A DNA stretch of 64,000 nt from Aureimonas sp. AU22 (GTDB lineage Bacteria; Pseudomonadota; Alphaproteobacteria; Rhizobiales; Rhizobiaceae), in the NCBI RefSeq assembly GCF_001463745.1, contig NZ_BBWJ01000014.1:186001-250000 (forward strand), given 5' to 3'. The number at the start of each line of letters is the position of its first letter. The first letter of the stretch is position 1. Shown here piece by piece: positions 37,087 through 45,381 of this stretch. The notes beneath the pieces are model-generated. The model did no database searches and was not told the DNA's origin. It saw nothing but the letters and a program-made list of their open reading frames with translations. A program made the position numbers and the translations under genes.

Positions 37087-38201
37087 GTGCAGTCGACTCC
37101 GAGAGGCATGAGATCATCATCGTCCGTCGCAGCGGCGAGGTCGAGGACGGGCACCATGGCGGCGCCTGGAAGATCGCCTTCGCCGACTTCATGACGGCGA
37201 TGATGGCCTTCTTCCTCGTGATGTGGCTGACGAGCGTCTCGGACGACGCGACGAAGGCGCAGATCGCGCAGTACTTCAACCCGATCCAGCTCAACAACCC
37301 GGTTCCTCCGACGGATGGCGTCAGTCGCGATCCCGACGTCGCGGCTCCAACTCAGGGCGAGACGAAGGGCTCCAGCGACCAGCCGGGCATGCCGGACGGC
37401 AAGCCTGTGGGCGGTGACGCGAAGGGCGGCGAGGACCAGGCCCTGTTCCGCGATCCCTATGCCGTGCTCGCCGAGATCGTGGCCGAGAACGAGGCGGCCG
37501 GCGAGACCGGCAAGGCCAGCGGAAAGCCGGACGGGACGGGCCTGCCCGGACTCAACGGCGGCGACGCCTATCGCGATCCCTTCGACCCGACGTCCTGGCA
37601 GCTGACGCCGAACGCCGTCGCCGGCAAGCAGGTGGAGGTCACGCCCGACGACTTCGCCACCGTGGCCGTAGCGCCCACGCCGCCTGCGCCGCCCGTCCAG
37701 GTTGCCGAGCCGGTAGCCCCCGCGACGCCGGAACAGAGCGATGCGGCCGAACTGCAGAAGCAGATCGACGCCAGCGTTCCGGCCGAGGACGGCGCCGACG
37801 TTCAGGTGAAGAGCGGCGATGCCGGCTCCGGCACGGTGACGATCTCGCTCGCCGACACGCTCGACACCGGCATGTTCCAGATCGGATCGGCCCGGCCCAC
37901 GGCCGATGCCATCCGGCTCATGGAGAAGATCGCGGCCATCCTCAAGGACCGGCCCGGCGACATCGTCATCCGGGGCCACACGGACGCTCGGCCCTATTCG
38001 GGCGGCGGCCAGGTCGACAACTGGCGCCTGTCCACGGATCGCGCCCATATGGCCTACTACATGCTTCGCCGTGGCGGGCTCGACGACAAGCGGGTCGAGG
38101 CCATCGAAGGCGTCGCCGACCGCCAGCCCAGCAACGCATCCGATCCCGAAGCTGCCAGCAACCGGCGGATCGAGATCCTGTTGAAAGAACCCAAGGCGTG
38201 A
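37083..38201 (+). CDS. motB: Flagellar motor stator protein MotB
   Basis: 372 residues. One membrane helix (about 31-52) contains the proton-carrying Asp35 in AFADFMTAM. The C-terminal OmpA-like peptidoglycan-binding domain (about 245-370) has RGHTDARPY and NRRIEILL. Between them is a long Gly/Pro/Asp-rich linker (about 75-235), as usual for rhizobial MotB. GTG start overlapping the previous stop. Confidence 0.96.
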   Translation: MSAVDSERHEIIIVRRSGEVEDGHHGGAWKIAFADFMTAMMAFFLVMWLTSVSDDATKAQIAQYFNPIQLNNPVPPTDGVSRDPDVAAPTQGETKGSSDQPGMPDGKPVGGDAKGGEDQALFRDPYAVLAEIVAENEAAGETGKASGKPDGTGLPGLNGGDAYRDPFDPTSWQLTPNAVAGKQVEVTPDDFATVAVAPTPPAPPVQVAEPVAPATPEQSDAAELQKQIDASVPAEDGADVQVKSGDAGSGTVTISLADTLDTGMFQIGSARPTADAIRLMEKIAAILKDRPGDIVIRGHTDARPYSGGGQVDNWRLSTDRAHMAYYMLRRGGLDDKRVEAIEGVADRQPSNASDPEAASNRRIEILLKEPKA

Positions 38202-39502
38202 CGAACTCCCTGCGGCTCCTGCTCGGCTCGCTGCTGCTCGGTGCGTCCATGCTGCCGGCGCGCGGCATGGATGCCCCGGCTGCCCCCGAAGCCGCGGAGC
38301 ATGGGGCCCAGTCCCAAGAGGCCGCCGCCGCACCCGATGCGCCGAATGCGGCCGACGCCCCGCATCAGGAAACGCCCGCTGCCCTGGCCGAGGGGCGCAA
38401 CACGCACTGGTCGGACAGCCGGTCGCCCATGCCGTTCGACGTGATGCGCTCGGTGCAGTTTCTTCAGGATCAGGTGGCGCGGGGCAACGTCCGGGCCATT
38501 CGCGTCCAGGCGCTGCTCCTGCGGCGCTTCGGCCAGACCTTCCTGGAGGCGCAGCCGGACGTCTGGAACGATCCGCGCAACACGCGCGCGGTCGCGCTCT
38601 TCACCTTCAGCGGCGGCACGCCCGATGTCATCCAGGCTCTGCTCCAGCAGGGCCGGCTCCCCGAAAACGAGAAGCCCCTGTTCGAGGGGGCGCTCGCCTA
38701 TGTGCAGAACGATCTTCCGACCGCGGCCAAGAAACTGGAATCGGTGGCGGTGGACGAGCTGGAGCCGGTGCTCGCGGCGCAGGTCAGCCTGGCGCTCGGG
38801 CAGATCCACCAGCTCGACCACCCGGACACGGCCGTGGGCCATCTCGCTCTGGCGCGGCTGCTAGCGCCCGGTACCCTCATCGAGGAGGCGGCGCTGCGTC
38901 TGGGCGTTCCGCTCGTGGACGCCGATGGCGACCATGAAGCCGGCGACCGGCTGGCACGCCGCTACTTCGATGCGTTCCACGACTCGAGCTACGCCGCAAA
39001 CTTCGAGACGCGCTACGTGGCGATGGTCGTCGGCCGGGCCATGCCGGATCCCCAGAGCACGCTTCTGGCGATGGACGGCGTCGTGGAGGCGCTGCCCGTG
39101 GACCGGCGCCAGCGGTTGTACCTTGCGGCCGCTCGGCGTTCGCTGGTCTCGGGCAACCTTCAGTTCGCGACCCGCTCCGCCGATCGTGCGATCGAGCTTG
39201 CCGGTCTGCAGCCCGGTGACCAGGCGCGCGCCACCCTCTACCGAACGGCGTCCTCGCTCGGCATCGACGGACAGGAGGCGTCTCGGTCGGCGCTCGACGG
39301 CATCGATCGCAGCCTCTTGCATGCCGAAGACCAGAAGCTTCTCGATGCCGCCTATTCGGTCCTGGACTCGATGGCCAAACCTGCCCTGATGTCCGAAGTC
39401 AGCCACGTGTCTCCGGACGCACCGGAAACGTCCACGATCCTGTCGCGGGCACGCGCTGCCCTCGACGCCGCATCCCTGGAAATGAAGAAGTCCCAGCCAT
39501 GA
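38198..39502 (+). CDS. motC: Periplasmic motility protein MotC
   Basis: 434 residues: signal peptide (about 1-23), an Ala/Pro-rich stretch, then a helical-repeat body. The core VMRSVQFLQDQVARGNVRAI (about 85-104) and GALAYVQNDLPTAAKKL are typical of MotC. In Sinorhizobium MotC is a periplasmic partner of MotB needed for rotation, and depends on MotE, also encoded here. GTG start overlapping motB; stop overlapping the fliK ATG. Confidence 0.92.
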   Translation: MTNSLRLLLGSLLLGASMLPARGMDAPAAPEAAEHGAQSQEAAAAPDAPNAADAPHQETPAALAEGRNTHWSDSRSPMPFDVMRSVQFLQDQVARGNVRAIRVQALLLRRFGQTFLEAQPDVWNDPRNTRAVALFTFSGGTPDVIQALLQQGRLPENEKPLFEGALAYVQNDLPTAAKKLESVAVDELEPVLAAQVSLALGQIHQLDHPDTAVGHLALARLLAPGTLIEEAALRLGVPLVDADGDHEAGDRLARRYFDAFHDSSYAANFETRYVAMVVGRAMPDPQSTLLAMDGVVEALPVDRRQRLYLAAARRSLVSGNLQFATRSADRAIELAGLQPGDQARATLYRTASSLGIDGQEASRSALDGIDRSLLHAEDQKLLDAAYSVLDSMAKPALMSEVSHVSPDAPETSTILSRARAALDAASLEMKKSQP

Positions 39503-40929
39503 AGATCGATCTGTCCCTTGCGCCCCTCGACAAGGACGGCTCATCGCGTGCTCCCAACGGCGCCGATGCGGACCGGGGCGCCATGGGCGCTGCGTTCGGA
39601 CGGGCGGTGCGCGATGCCGAGGGCAAGCGTTCGGCCAATTCCAACGACAAGGCGGCGAAGGCAGACGCCGATCCAATATCCGGCGCGGATGTGGACGCGA
39701 AGGACGAGACCTCCGGTCCCGCATCTGAGGGAGATACCGACGCCGACGTCCAGACCGAGACGGCGCCCCTGCAGTCCATTCTGGGTGCGCTTGCGGCGCT
39801 GACCTCGCAGAAGGCCGCCGTGCAGGACGCGCGACGAAACGCTGCGGAAGCGGCGGAGCCGCGCGCTGCGGTTGCATCGGTCGATCCGGCGCTCGACGGG
39901 GCAGAGGCCCTGGAAGCCTCCGCGGTGAAGGAGAAGGGCGCGATGAAGCTCGACGTCCTTCGAATGGAAACGCATTTCGAACCCCGCCAGGACGGCATGG
40001 TTCTGGTGGAAGGCTCTGCGAAGGCGAAGAAGGATGCCCTCGTTGCCGACACGAAGGCGAAGGCCGTGGCGGCAGGCGTCGAACGGTCGGCCGTAGCGCT
40101 TGCCGAGCAGTCGAAGGCGAGGGCAGCCGACGCCAAGGCCGCAGCGGTCGAGGAAGTTTCTGCGACCTCGAAGACCGACGGAGCGCCACCGATGCGCTTC
40201 GACGAAGCGCTCGCCCGTCTCGGGCGCGCCGGCAACGAGCGCTCCGGGGGCGACACGGGCCGCGACGGTTCGGCGGCCGCACAGTCGGCGCTGGCGGAAC
40301 TCGCCGCAAGGCGCAGTGCCGCAAAGGGCGCGGAAGCCGTTTCCCCGGCGGGATCGATCGATGCCGGTCCGTCGTCCACGTCCGGCTACAACCTCGCCGG
40401 GCAGGTCGCCGGGCCGATCATGGAGGCGCTCGGCGACCCGAGCAAGGCCCCGGCCGATGCCGCACCCCGCGCGACGGATGCGCATCTGCGCATGCGGGCC
40501 GGCGGCGGCGCCCTGAAAACCCTGACCATCCAGCTCCATCCCGAGCATCTCGGCACGGTCGATGTCTCGATGCGGCTGAACGAGGGACGCCTGACGCTGG
40601 AGCTCGCCGCAAGCCGAAGCGATACCGCTTCGATGCTGCTCGACGACCAGGCCTCGTTGCGCAAGCTTCTCGAGCATGCCGGCTTCTCGCTGGACGACGC
40701 CGCCATCTCGGTCATCACGCGCGACAGCGGCCAGGTCCGTACGGCCGAAGGCGGGGCGACGGGATCGCAGCAGCGCGACACCGGCGGTGGTCCCGCCGGC
40801 GAGGGGCGCTCGGAAACGCGGGATCAGTCGGGCGGTTCGGACGATCGCCCGGGACGACGTCAGACGCCCGACCGTCGCAACGACGAGGCGATGCCTGCCA
40901 AGCCACGGTCCGGTTCGACCTATCTCTGA
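39499..40929 (+). CDS. fliK: Hook-length control protein FliK (MotD)
   Basis: 476 residues. The first 320 are low-complexity, Ala/Lys/Glu/Asp-rich and probably extended, as expected for a molecular ruler. The C-terminal Flg_hook domain (about 330-420) has TIQLHPEHLGTVDVSMRL and HAGFSLDDAAISV. In rhizobia this gene was first named motD. Pairs with FlhB to stop hook export. It ends just before a terminator. Confidence 0.9.
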   Translation: MKIDLSLAPLDKDGSSRAPNGADADRGAMGAAFGRAVRDAEGKRSANSNDKAAKADADPISGADVDAKDETSGPASEGDTDADVQTETAPLQSILGALAALTSQKAAVQDARRNAAEAAEPRAAVASVDPALDGAEALEASAVKEKGAMKLDVLRMETHFEPRQDGMVLVEGSAKAKKDALVADTKAKAVAAGVERSAVALAEQSKARAADAKAAAVEEVSATSKTDGAPPMRFDEALARLGRAGNERSGGDTGRDGSAAAQSALAELAARRSAAKGAEAVSPAGSIDAGPSSTSGYNLAGQVAGPIMEALGDPSKAPADAAPRATDAHLRMRAGGGALKTLTIQLHPEHLGTVDVSMRLNEGRLTLELAASRSDTASMLLDDQASLRKLLEHAGFSLDDAAISVITRDSGQVRTAEGGATGSQQRDTGGGPAGEGRSETRDQSGGSDDRPGRRQTPDRRNDEAMPAKPRSGSTYL

Positions 40930-40941
40930 CGAATTCACCAG

Positions 40942-40982
40942 AAGGGCGCCATCGGGCCTACAGGCTCGCGGCGTCCTTTCTG
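40942..40982 (+). terminator. Terminator after fliK
   Basis: Two-tier hairpin: outer stem 40942-40950 with 40970-40978 (one G-U), inner stem 40953-40959 with 40962-40968, ending in CTTTCT. It separates the fliF-fliK unit from ftcR. Confidence 0.65.
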
Positions 40983-41106
40983 CATCCGGATGCGCCCTCG
41001 CGATCCTCCCAGTGCCGGATTTTTCGCAGTTGCAAGCTCGGCGAAAGACTGCACCCTTAAGTTGAAAATCAACCGGGTGTGATTAACGTCTTTTGACAGA
41101 ACTCTA

Positions 41107-41173
41107 CGTTAACCAATTGCTTATGAACGCGAAACGCACACGGTCGGTAACGGCGCGTTAACCCTATAGTTAT
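41107..41173 (+). promoter_or_regulatory. Paired CGTTAACC-N6-TTAT motif upstream of ftcR
   Basis: In the 319-bp gene-free gap before ftcR, the same gapped motif occurs twice: 41107-41124 and 41156-41173, 49 bp apart. Each begins with GTTAACC, which resembles a CtrA half-site. Other TTAA words lie at 41058 and 41083. The spacing N6-TTAT differs from a full CtrA box, so it may be an operator for another regulator or for FtcR itself. The rest of the gap shows no gene. Confidence 0.45.
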
Positions 41174-41248
41174 TTTTGGGGATGGCCCGATTCGCGGCGG
41201 ATTGGTTATTTGTTTCCTAACGAAACGCAAGTCACGCGGCGGGGACAA

Positions 41249-41920
41249 ATGATCGTAGTTGTGGACAATCGCGAGCTGGTCACGAACGGCTACAAGTCCC
41301 TTTTCGGCACGGAAGGGGTGTCCTCCGCTGGCTTCGGCGTCGAGGAATTCCGCGACTGGGTGGAGTCCGCTTCCGACAACGATCTGTCGGCGGTCGAGGC
41401 GTTCCTGCTTGGTGACTTCCCCGAGCGCGGCACCTTCACCCGCCTGGTTCGCAGCCGCTCCACCGCGCCGATGATCGCTCTGGCCGAGGCCAAGGCTCTC
41501 AACTCCACGCTCGACCTCTTCGCCGCCGGCATCGACGACGTCGTCGCCAAGCCGGTTCACGTCAAGGAAATCCTGGCTCGCGTCGGTGCCATCCGCCGCC
41601 GCGAAATCACCGTCGATCGCGCCAAGACGACGGTGGACGAGATCGCCGTCTTCGCCGATGGCCGCGATGCCGAGGTGGCCGGCCAGCCGATGGTTCTGCC
41701 CCGCCGCGAGCGCCGCATCCTCGAATACCTGGCTGCCAACAAGGGGCGCCGCGTTTCCAAGCAGCAGCTCTTCAGCGCGATCTATGGGATCTTCGACGAG
41801 AACGTCGAGGAGAATGTCATCGAAAGCCACATCTCCAAGCTTCGCAAGAAGCTCAAGATGCGTCTCGGCTACGATCCGGTCTCCTCCAAGCGCTACCTCG
41901 GCTACGGTATCGGCGTCTGA
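41249..41920 (+). CDS. ftcR: OmpR-family flagellar master regulator FtcR (Rem)
   Basis: 223 residues, the same length as Rem/FtcR. An N-terminal receiver-like domain (about 1-118) is joined to a winged-helix DNA-binding domain (about 140-223; RRERRILEYLAANKGRRVS; ENVIESHISKLRKKL). It activates flagellar genes in Brucella and Sinorhizobium. The receiver looks degenerate: only one acidic residue at the N-terminal pocket (D6), and Glu/Leu where the phospho-Asp is expected (AVEAFLLG), though Lys101 remains. ATG 41249 with GGGGA upstream is chosen over TTG 41210. Flanked by terminators, so monocistronic. Confidence 0.94.
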   Translation: MIVVVDNRELVTNGYKSLFGTEGVSSAGFGVEEFRDWVESASDNDLSAVEAFLLGDFPERGTFTRLVRSRSTAPMIALAEAKALNSTLDLFAAGIDDVVAKPVHVKEILARVGAIRRREITVDRAKTTVDEIAVFADGRDAEVAGQPMVLPRRERRILEYLAANKGRRVSKQQLFSAIYGIFDENVEENVIESHISKLRKKLKMRLGYDPVSSKRYLGYGIGV

Positions 41921-41963
41921 TCGTACGCGTCCACCGCGACATAATCTTGCAAACGACTTCCGG

Positions 41964-41997
41964 AGGGCTCGGCGCGAAAGTGCCGAGCCCTTTCTTT
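41964..41997 (+). terminator. Intrinsic terminator after ftcR
   Basis: Perfect 10-bp stem AGGGCTCGGC/GCCGAGCCCT (41964-41973, 41982-41991), loop GCGAAAGT, then TTTCTTT. Confidence 0.88.
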
Positions 41998-41998
41998 A

Positions 41999-42027
41999 TT
42001 AAGAAATGGTTAATGCTCTGTTATATA
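41999..42027 (+). promoter_or_regulatory. Candidate CtrA box and promoter of flgE
   Basis: TTAA-GAAATGG-TTAA (41999-42013) is an exact CtrA consensus match. If TTAAGA at 41999 is read as a -35, a 17-bp spacer leads to TATATA (42022-42027) as a -10, placing the box over the -35 as in CtrA-activated promoters. It abuts the T-tract of the ftcR terminator. The leader to flgE would be about 70 nt. Confidence 0.65.
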
Positions 42028-42106
42028 AACCTTGTGTGACAGCAGCTTCGCACAAGCCAGCCTTCCTAATGTGGCCGCAACCCCAGGTAACGTAGAGGCT
42101 GGCAGT

Positions 42107-43480
42107 ATGAGCATCGGCGGACTAATGCGCACGAGCGTCTCGGGCATGAACGCGCAGGCAACCCGCCTCAGCGCCGTGTCGGAGAACATCGCGAACGCCA
42201 ACACCACTGGCTACAAGCAGACGACGACCGAGTTCGCGTCGCAGATGCTGGCCAACGGCAAGGGCATGTACAATTCCGGCGCCGTCGAAGCCAACGTGCG
42301 CACGCTGATCAGCGAGCAGGGGGGACTGTCCTACACCGCCAACTCGGTGAACTCGAAGAAGGTCGACCTCGCGATCATGGGGCAGGGCTTCCTGGTCGTC
42401 GACGACGGCAACGGCGCCAACATGCTCACGCGCGCAGGCTCCTTCACGCAGCAGCCCGACGGCACTCTGGTGAACGCCGCCGGCTACACGCTGAAGGGCT
42501 ACCCGGTGAAGGCTGGCGGCACCGACTACGTGCTCAACGGCTTCGAGGGCCTCCAGGAGGTGAACCTCAGCGCCGGTCTGCTCAGCGCGAGCCCGACGAC
42601 CAAGGGCACGCTCACCATCCCGTTGAACAAGAACTATGTCGCCGAGACGGTCGACGCCAATCTCCCCTCGAAGAACGGACCGCCGACGGCCGACCCGAAG
42701 ACGACCATCTCGAAGTCGCTGACCGTCTACGACAATTCGGGCGAAGCGGTGAAGCTCGATATCTACTACACCAAGACCGGCGAAAACGAGTGGGAGATGG
42801 CGATCTTCGACAGCCGCGGCGCGACGCCCGGTTCGTCGGGACCGTTCCCCTACAACGAAGTGCCGCTGCCGGCCGATCCCGCCGACTACGTGGCGCTCAC
42901 GGAGTCCATGGGTAACGCGAAGCTGACGTTCGACCCGGCCAACGGGTACGCACTGTCGGCGATCGCCGATGGCACCAAGATGACGAGCACGGACGGCAAG
43001 ACCCTCAAGATCGACTTGAGCGGCATCAACGGCTCCGACTCCTTCATGCTCGACATCGGGAACACCACGCAGTTCACCGGCGACAACCAGCCGCTCGCGG
43101 CCGAGGTCAACGGCAACCCCGCCGAGGTGATCGACAAGCTCCAGATCGGCAAGGACGGCACGGTCCGTGCGCTGTTCACGTCCGGAACCTTCCGCGATCT
43201 CTACAAGATCCCGCTCGCCAAGGTGACCGCGCCCGACAACATGACCGTCGTCTCGGGCAACGCCTTCGCGCCGAGCCTCGAATCCGGCAGCGTCCTGATG
43301 GGCTTCGGCGGATCGGACGGCTTCGGCGACGTCATCTCCGGCGCGCTCGAGAGCTCCACCGTCGATCTCGCCTCCGAGCTGACCACCATGATCGAGAGCC
43401 AACGGTCCTATACCGCCAACTCGAAGGTCTTCCAGACCGGCTCCGAAATCATGGACGTCCTGGTCAACCTCAAGCGCTGA
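42107..43480 (+). CDS. flgE: Flagellar hook protein FlgE
   Basis: 457 residues. N-terminal MRTSVSGMNAQATRLSAVSE and NIANANTTGYKQTTTEF, and C-terminal SSTVDLASELTTMIESQRSY, are standard. The middle hook domains are between. ATG 42107 begins the conserved sequence; the longer open frame upstream is not conserved. A strong hairpin after the gene may limit readthrough to flgK. Confidence 0.97.
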   Translation: MSIGGLMRTSVSGMNAQATRLSAVSENIANANTTGYKQTTTEFASQMLANGKGMYNSGAVEANVRTLISEQGGLSYTANSVNSKKVDLAIMGQGFLVVDDGNGANMLTRAGSFTQQPDGTLVNAAGYTLKGYPVKAGGTDYVLNGFEGLQEVNLSAGLLSASPTTKGTLTIPLNKNYVAETVDANLPSKNGPPTADPKTTISKSLTVYDNSGEAVKLDIYYTKTGENEWEMAIFDSRGATPGSSGPFPYNEVPLPADPADYVALTESMGNAKLTFDPANGYALSAIADGTKMTSTDGKTLKIDLSGINGSDSFMLDIGNTTQFTGDNQPLAAEVNGNPAEVIDKLQIGKDGTVRALFTSGTFRDLYKIPLAKVTAPDNMTVVSGNAFAPSLESGSVLMGFGGSDGFGDVISGALESSTVDLASELTTMIESQRSYTANSKVFQTGSEIMDVLVNLKR

Positions 43481-43508
43481 GGTCTCTGACCTCGGCCGAC
43501 CCCTGATG

Positions 43509-43542
43509 CAAGGGCGCGTCGCGCTGACGCGGCGCGCCCTTG
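43509..43542 (+). other. Very stable hairpin between flgE and flgK
   Basis: 10-bp perfect stem CAAGGGCGCG/CGCGCCCTTG (43509-43518, 43533-43542), extended inward by a G-U and CGCG/CGCG around a CTGA tetraloop. It lies 29 bp past the flgE stop, with no T-run. Candidate partial terminator or stabiliser of the abundant hook mRNA. Confidence 0.65.
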
Positions 43543-43578
43543 GCACGATCGTCCTTCCCGTCCTCCCGGAACGCTCCC

Positions 43579-45366
43579 ATGTCGCTCTCCGCCGCGCTGA
43601 ACACTGCCAAATCGTCGCTGGCCGCCTCGCAGCTTCAGACGCAGATCACGTCGAGCAACATCGCGAACGTGAACACCGCGGGCGCGACGCGGAAGATCGC
43701 GAACGTGGTCACGGGGCCGAACGGCACCGTGACGGTCACCTCGATCGCGCAGTCGTCGAACTCCACCCTGTTCCGCAACATGCTGGACGCGACGTCGAAG
43801 CTCACGGTCGCCACGATGCAGGCCGACGCCTATGCGCGTCTCAACGAGGTCGTCGGCGATACGAACGCGAAGCAGTCGCCGCAGGCCAAGGTCGCCGCGC
43901 TCAACGACGCGCTGAGCAGCCTTGCCAACACGCCCGGCAACTACGATCTGGCGCGAGCGGCGGCGCAGGCTGCCCAGGATCTCGTCACCACGATCCGTGA
44001 CAACGCCGACACGGTTCAGTCGATCCGCCGCGACGCCGACAACAACCTGTCGATCGCCGCGAGCGACATGAACCGCATCCTGAAGGATCTGGAGGCGGTC
44101 AATCGCAGGGTCGTCGCGGGAACGACGAGCGGCGAGGACGTGACCGACCAGTCCGACCAGCGGGACCGCCTGGTCAAGGAACTGTCGCAATATGTCGGCG
44201 TGAGCGTGCGCACGCGCGGCAACAACGACATGGTGATCTACACCGACTCCGGCGTGACGCTGCTCGAGAACACCGCCCGCGCCGTTGCCTTCGAGAAGAC
44301 GGCGTCTCTGGTGCCCGGCGGGGAAGGCAACGCCTTCTATATCGACGGCGTCGCGGTGACCGGCTCGAACTCCTACATGCCCGCCAAGGGCGGCATGATC
44401 GTCGGCCTCACCGATGTCCGCGACAAGGTGGCCAACACGTACGGGGCACAGCTCGACGAACTGGCGCGCGGACTGATCTCGGCGTTCTCCGAAGCCGATC
44501 AGAACGATACGTCTCCGGCCGTCGGTGCGAAGGCGGGCCTCTTCACCTCGACCCAGCTCGCCACCGAAACGCTCGGCCCCGTCGGCATCGGCACCTTCAG
44601 CGGCGCGCCGACGCCGGGGACGCTTTCCTTCACCGTGACGTATGAAGGCGTGGAATACAGCGTGTCCGGCACGGTGGACGCTACCCAGCTGGCCACATCG
44701 GACGACTTCGCAGCCCGTCTCCAGGAGATGATCGCCGAAGGAAAGAGTTCCTCCGGTGCCGTTCTCGGCAAGGGGCGTGTGTCCGTCGATGGGGCAGGCG
44801 GCACCTTGACCATGTCGGGTTCGGGCGTCGGCCAGAGCGTCCTGTCGCTTTCGGGACTGAGCGCCACTGCCACGACGGGACTGAGCATCGGGGCCTCCAC
44901 GCTTTCCGGGCCCAACCCGAACGCCGGCCTGGCCTCGACGCTGGCCCTCGCGGACGGTGTTCTCGCCAACCCGACGAAGGTGCGCGACGGCGTCAACGGC
45001 GGCGAATACAACTACAATCCGACGGCTCTCGGCGGCTTCAGCGGGCGGATCAACGCGCTCGCCAACGCGATGAACAGCATGCGCGGGTTCTCCGCCACCT
45101 CCGGCGCCGATCCACGTGCCACCCTGAGCGGCTATGCGTCCTCGTCGATCTCCTGGCTGCAGGACGCCCGCTCCGCCGCCTCGCGGTCGGTGACGTCGAT
45201 CTCGACCCTGGTTTCCAAGACCGAGGAGACCTTGTCGAACGAAACCGGAATCAACCTCGATGTCGAACTGACCCGCCTGATCGAACTGGAACGCTCGTAC
45301 CAGGCATCGGCCAAGATCATCTCCACCGTTGATCAGATGTTGTCCCAACTCCTCCAGTCCATCTGA
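43579..45366 (+). CDS. flgK: Hook-filament junction protein FlgK (HAP1)
   Basis: 595 residues. N-terminal SLSAALNTAKSSLAASQLQT with SSNIANVNTAGA, and C-terminal ELTRLIELERSYQASAKII, identify FlgK. The middle holds a Thr/Ser/Gly-rich insertion (about 305-450). ATG 43579 is the conserved start. Heads flgK-flgL-flaF-flbT-flgD-fliQ. Confidence 0.95.
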   Translation: MSLSAALNTAKSSLAASQLQTQITSSNIANVNTAGATRKIANVVTGPNGTVTVTSIAQSSNSTLFRNMLDATSKLTVATMQADAYARLNEVVGDTNAKQSPQAKVAALNDALSSLANTPGNYDLARAAAQAAQDLVTTIRDNADTVQSIRRDADNNLSIAASDMNRILKDLEAVNRRVVAGTTSGEDVTDQSDQRDRLVKELSQYVGVSVRTRGNNDMVIYTDSGVTLLENTARAVAFEKTASLVPGGEGNAFYIDGVAVTGSNSYMPAKGGMIVGLTDVRDKVANTYGAQLDELARGLISAFSEADQNDTSPAVGAKAGLFTSTQLATETLGPVGIGTFSGAPTPGTLSFTVTYEGVEYSVSGTVDATQLATSDDFAARLQEMIAEGKSSSGAVLGKGRVSVDGAGGTLTMSGSGVGQSVLSLSGLSATATTGLSIGASTLSGPNPNAGLASTLALADGVLANPTKVRDGVNGGEYNYNPTALGGFSGRINALANAMNSMRGFSATSGADPRATLSGYASSSISWLQDARSAASRSVTSISTLVSKTEETLSNETGINLDVELTRLIELERSYQASAKIISTVDQMLSQLLQSI

Positions 45367-45381
45367 CGGATCGCGCTTGCC

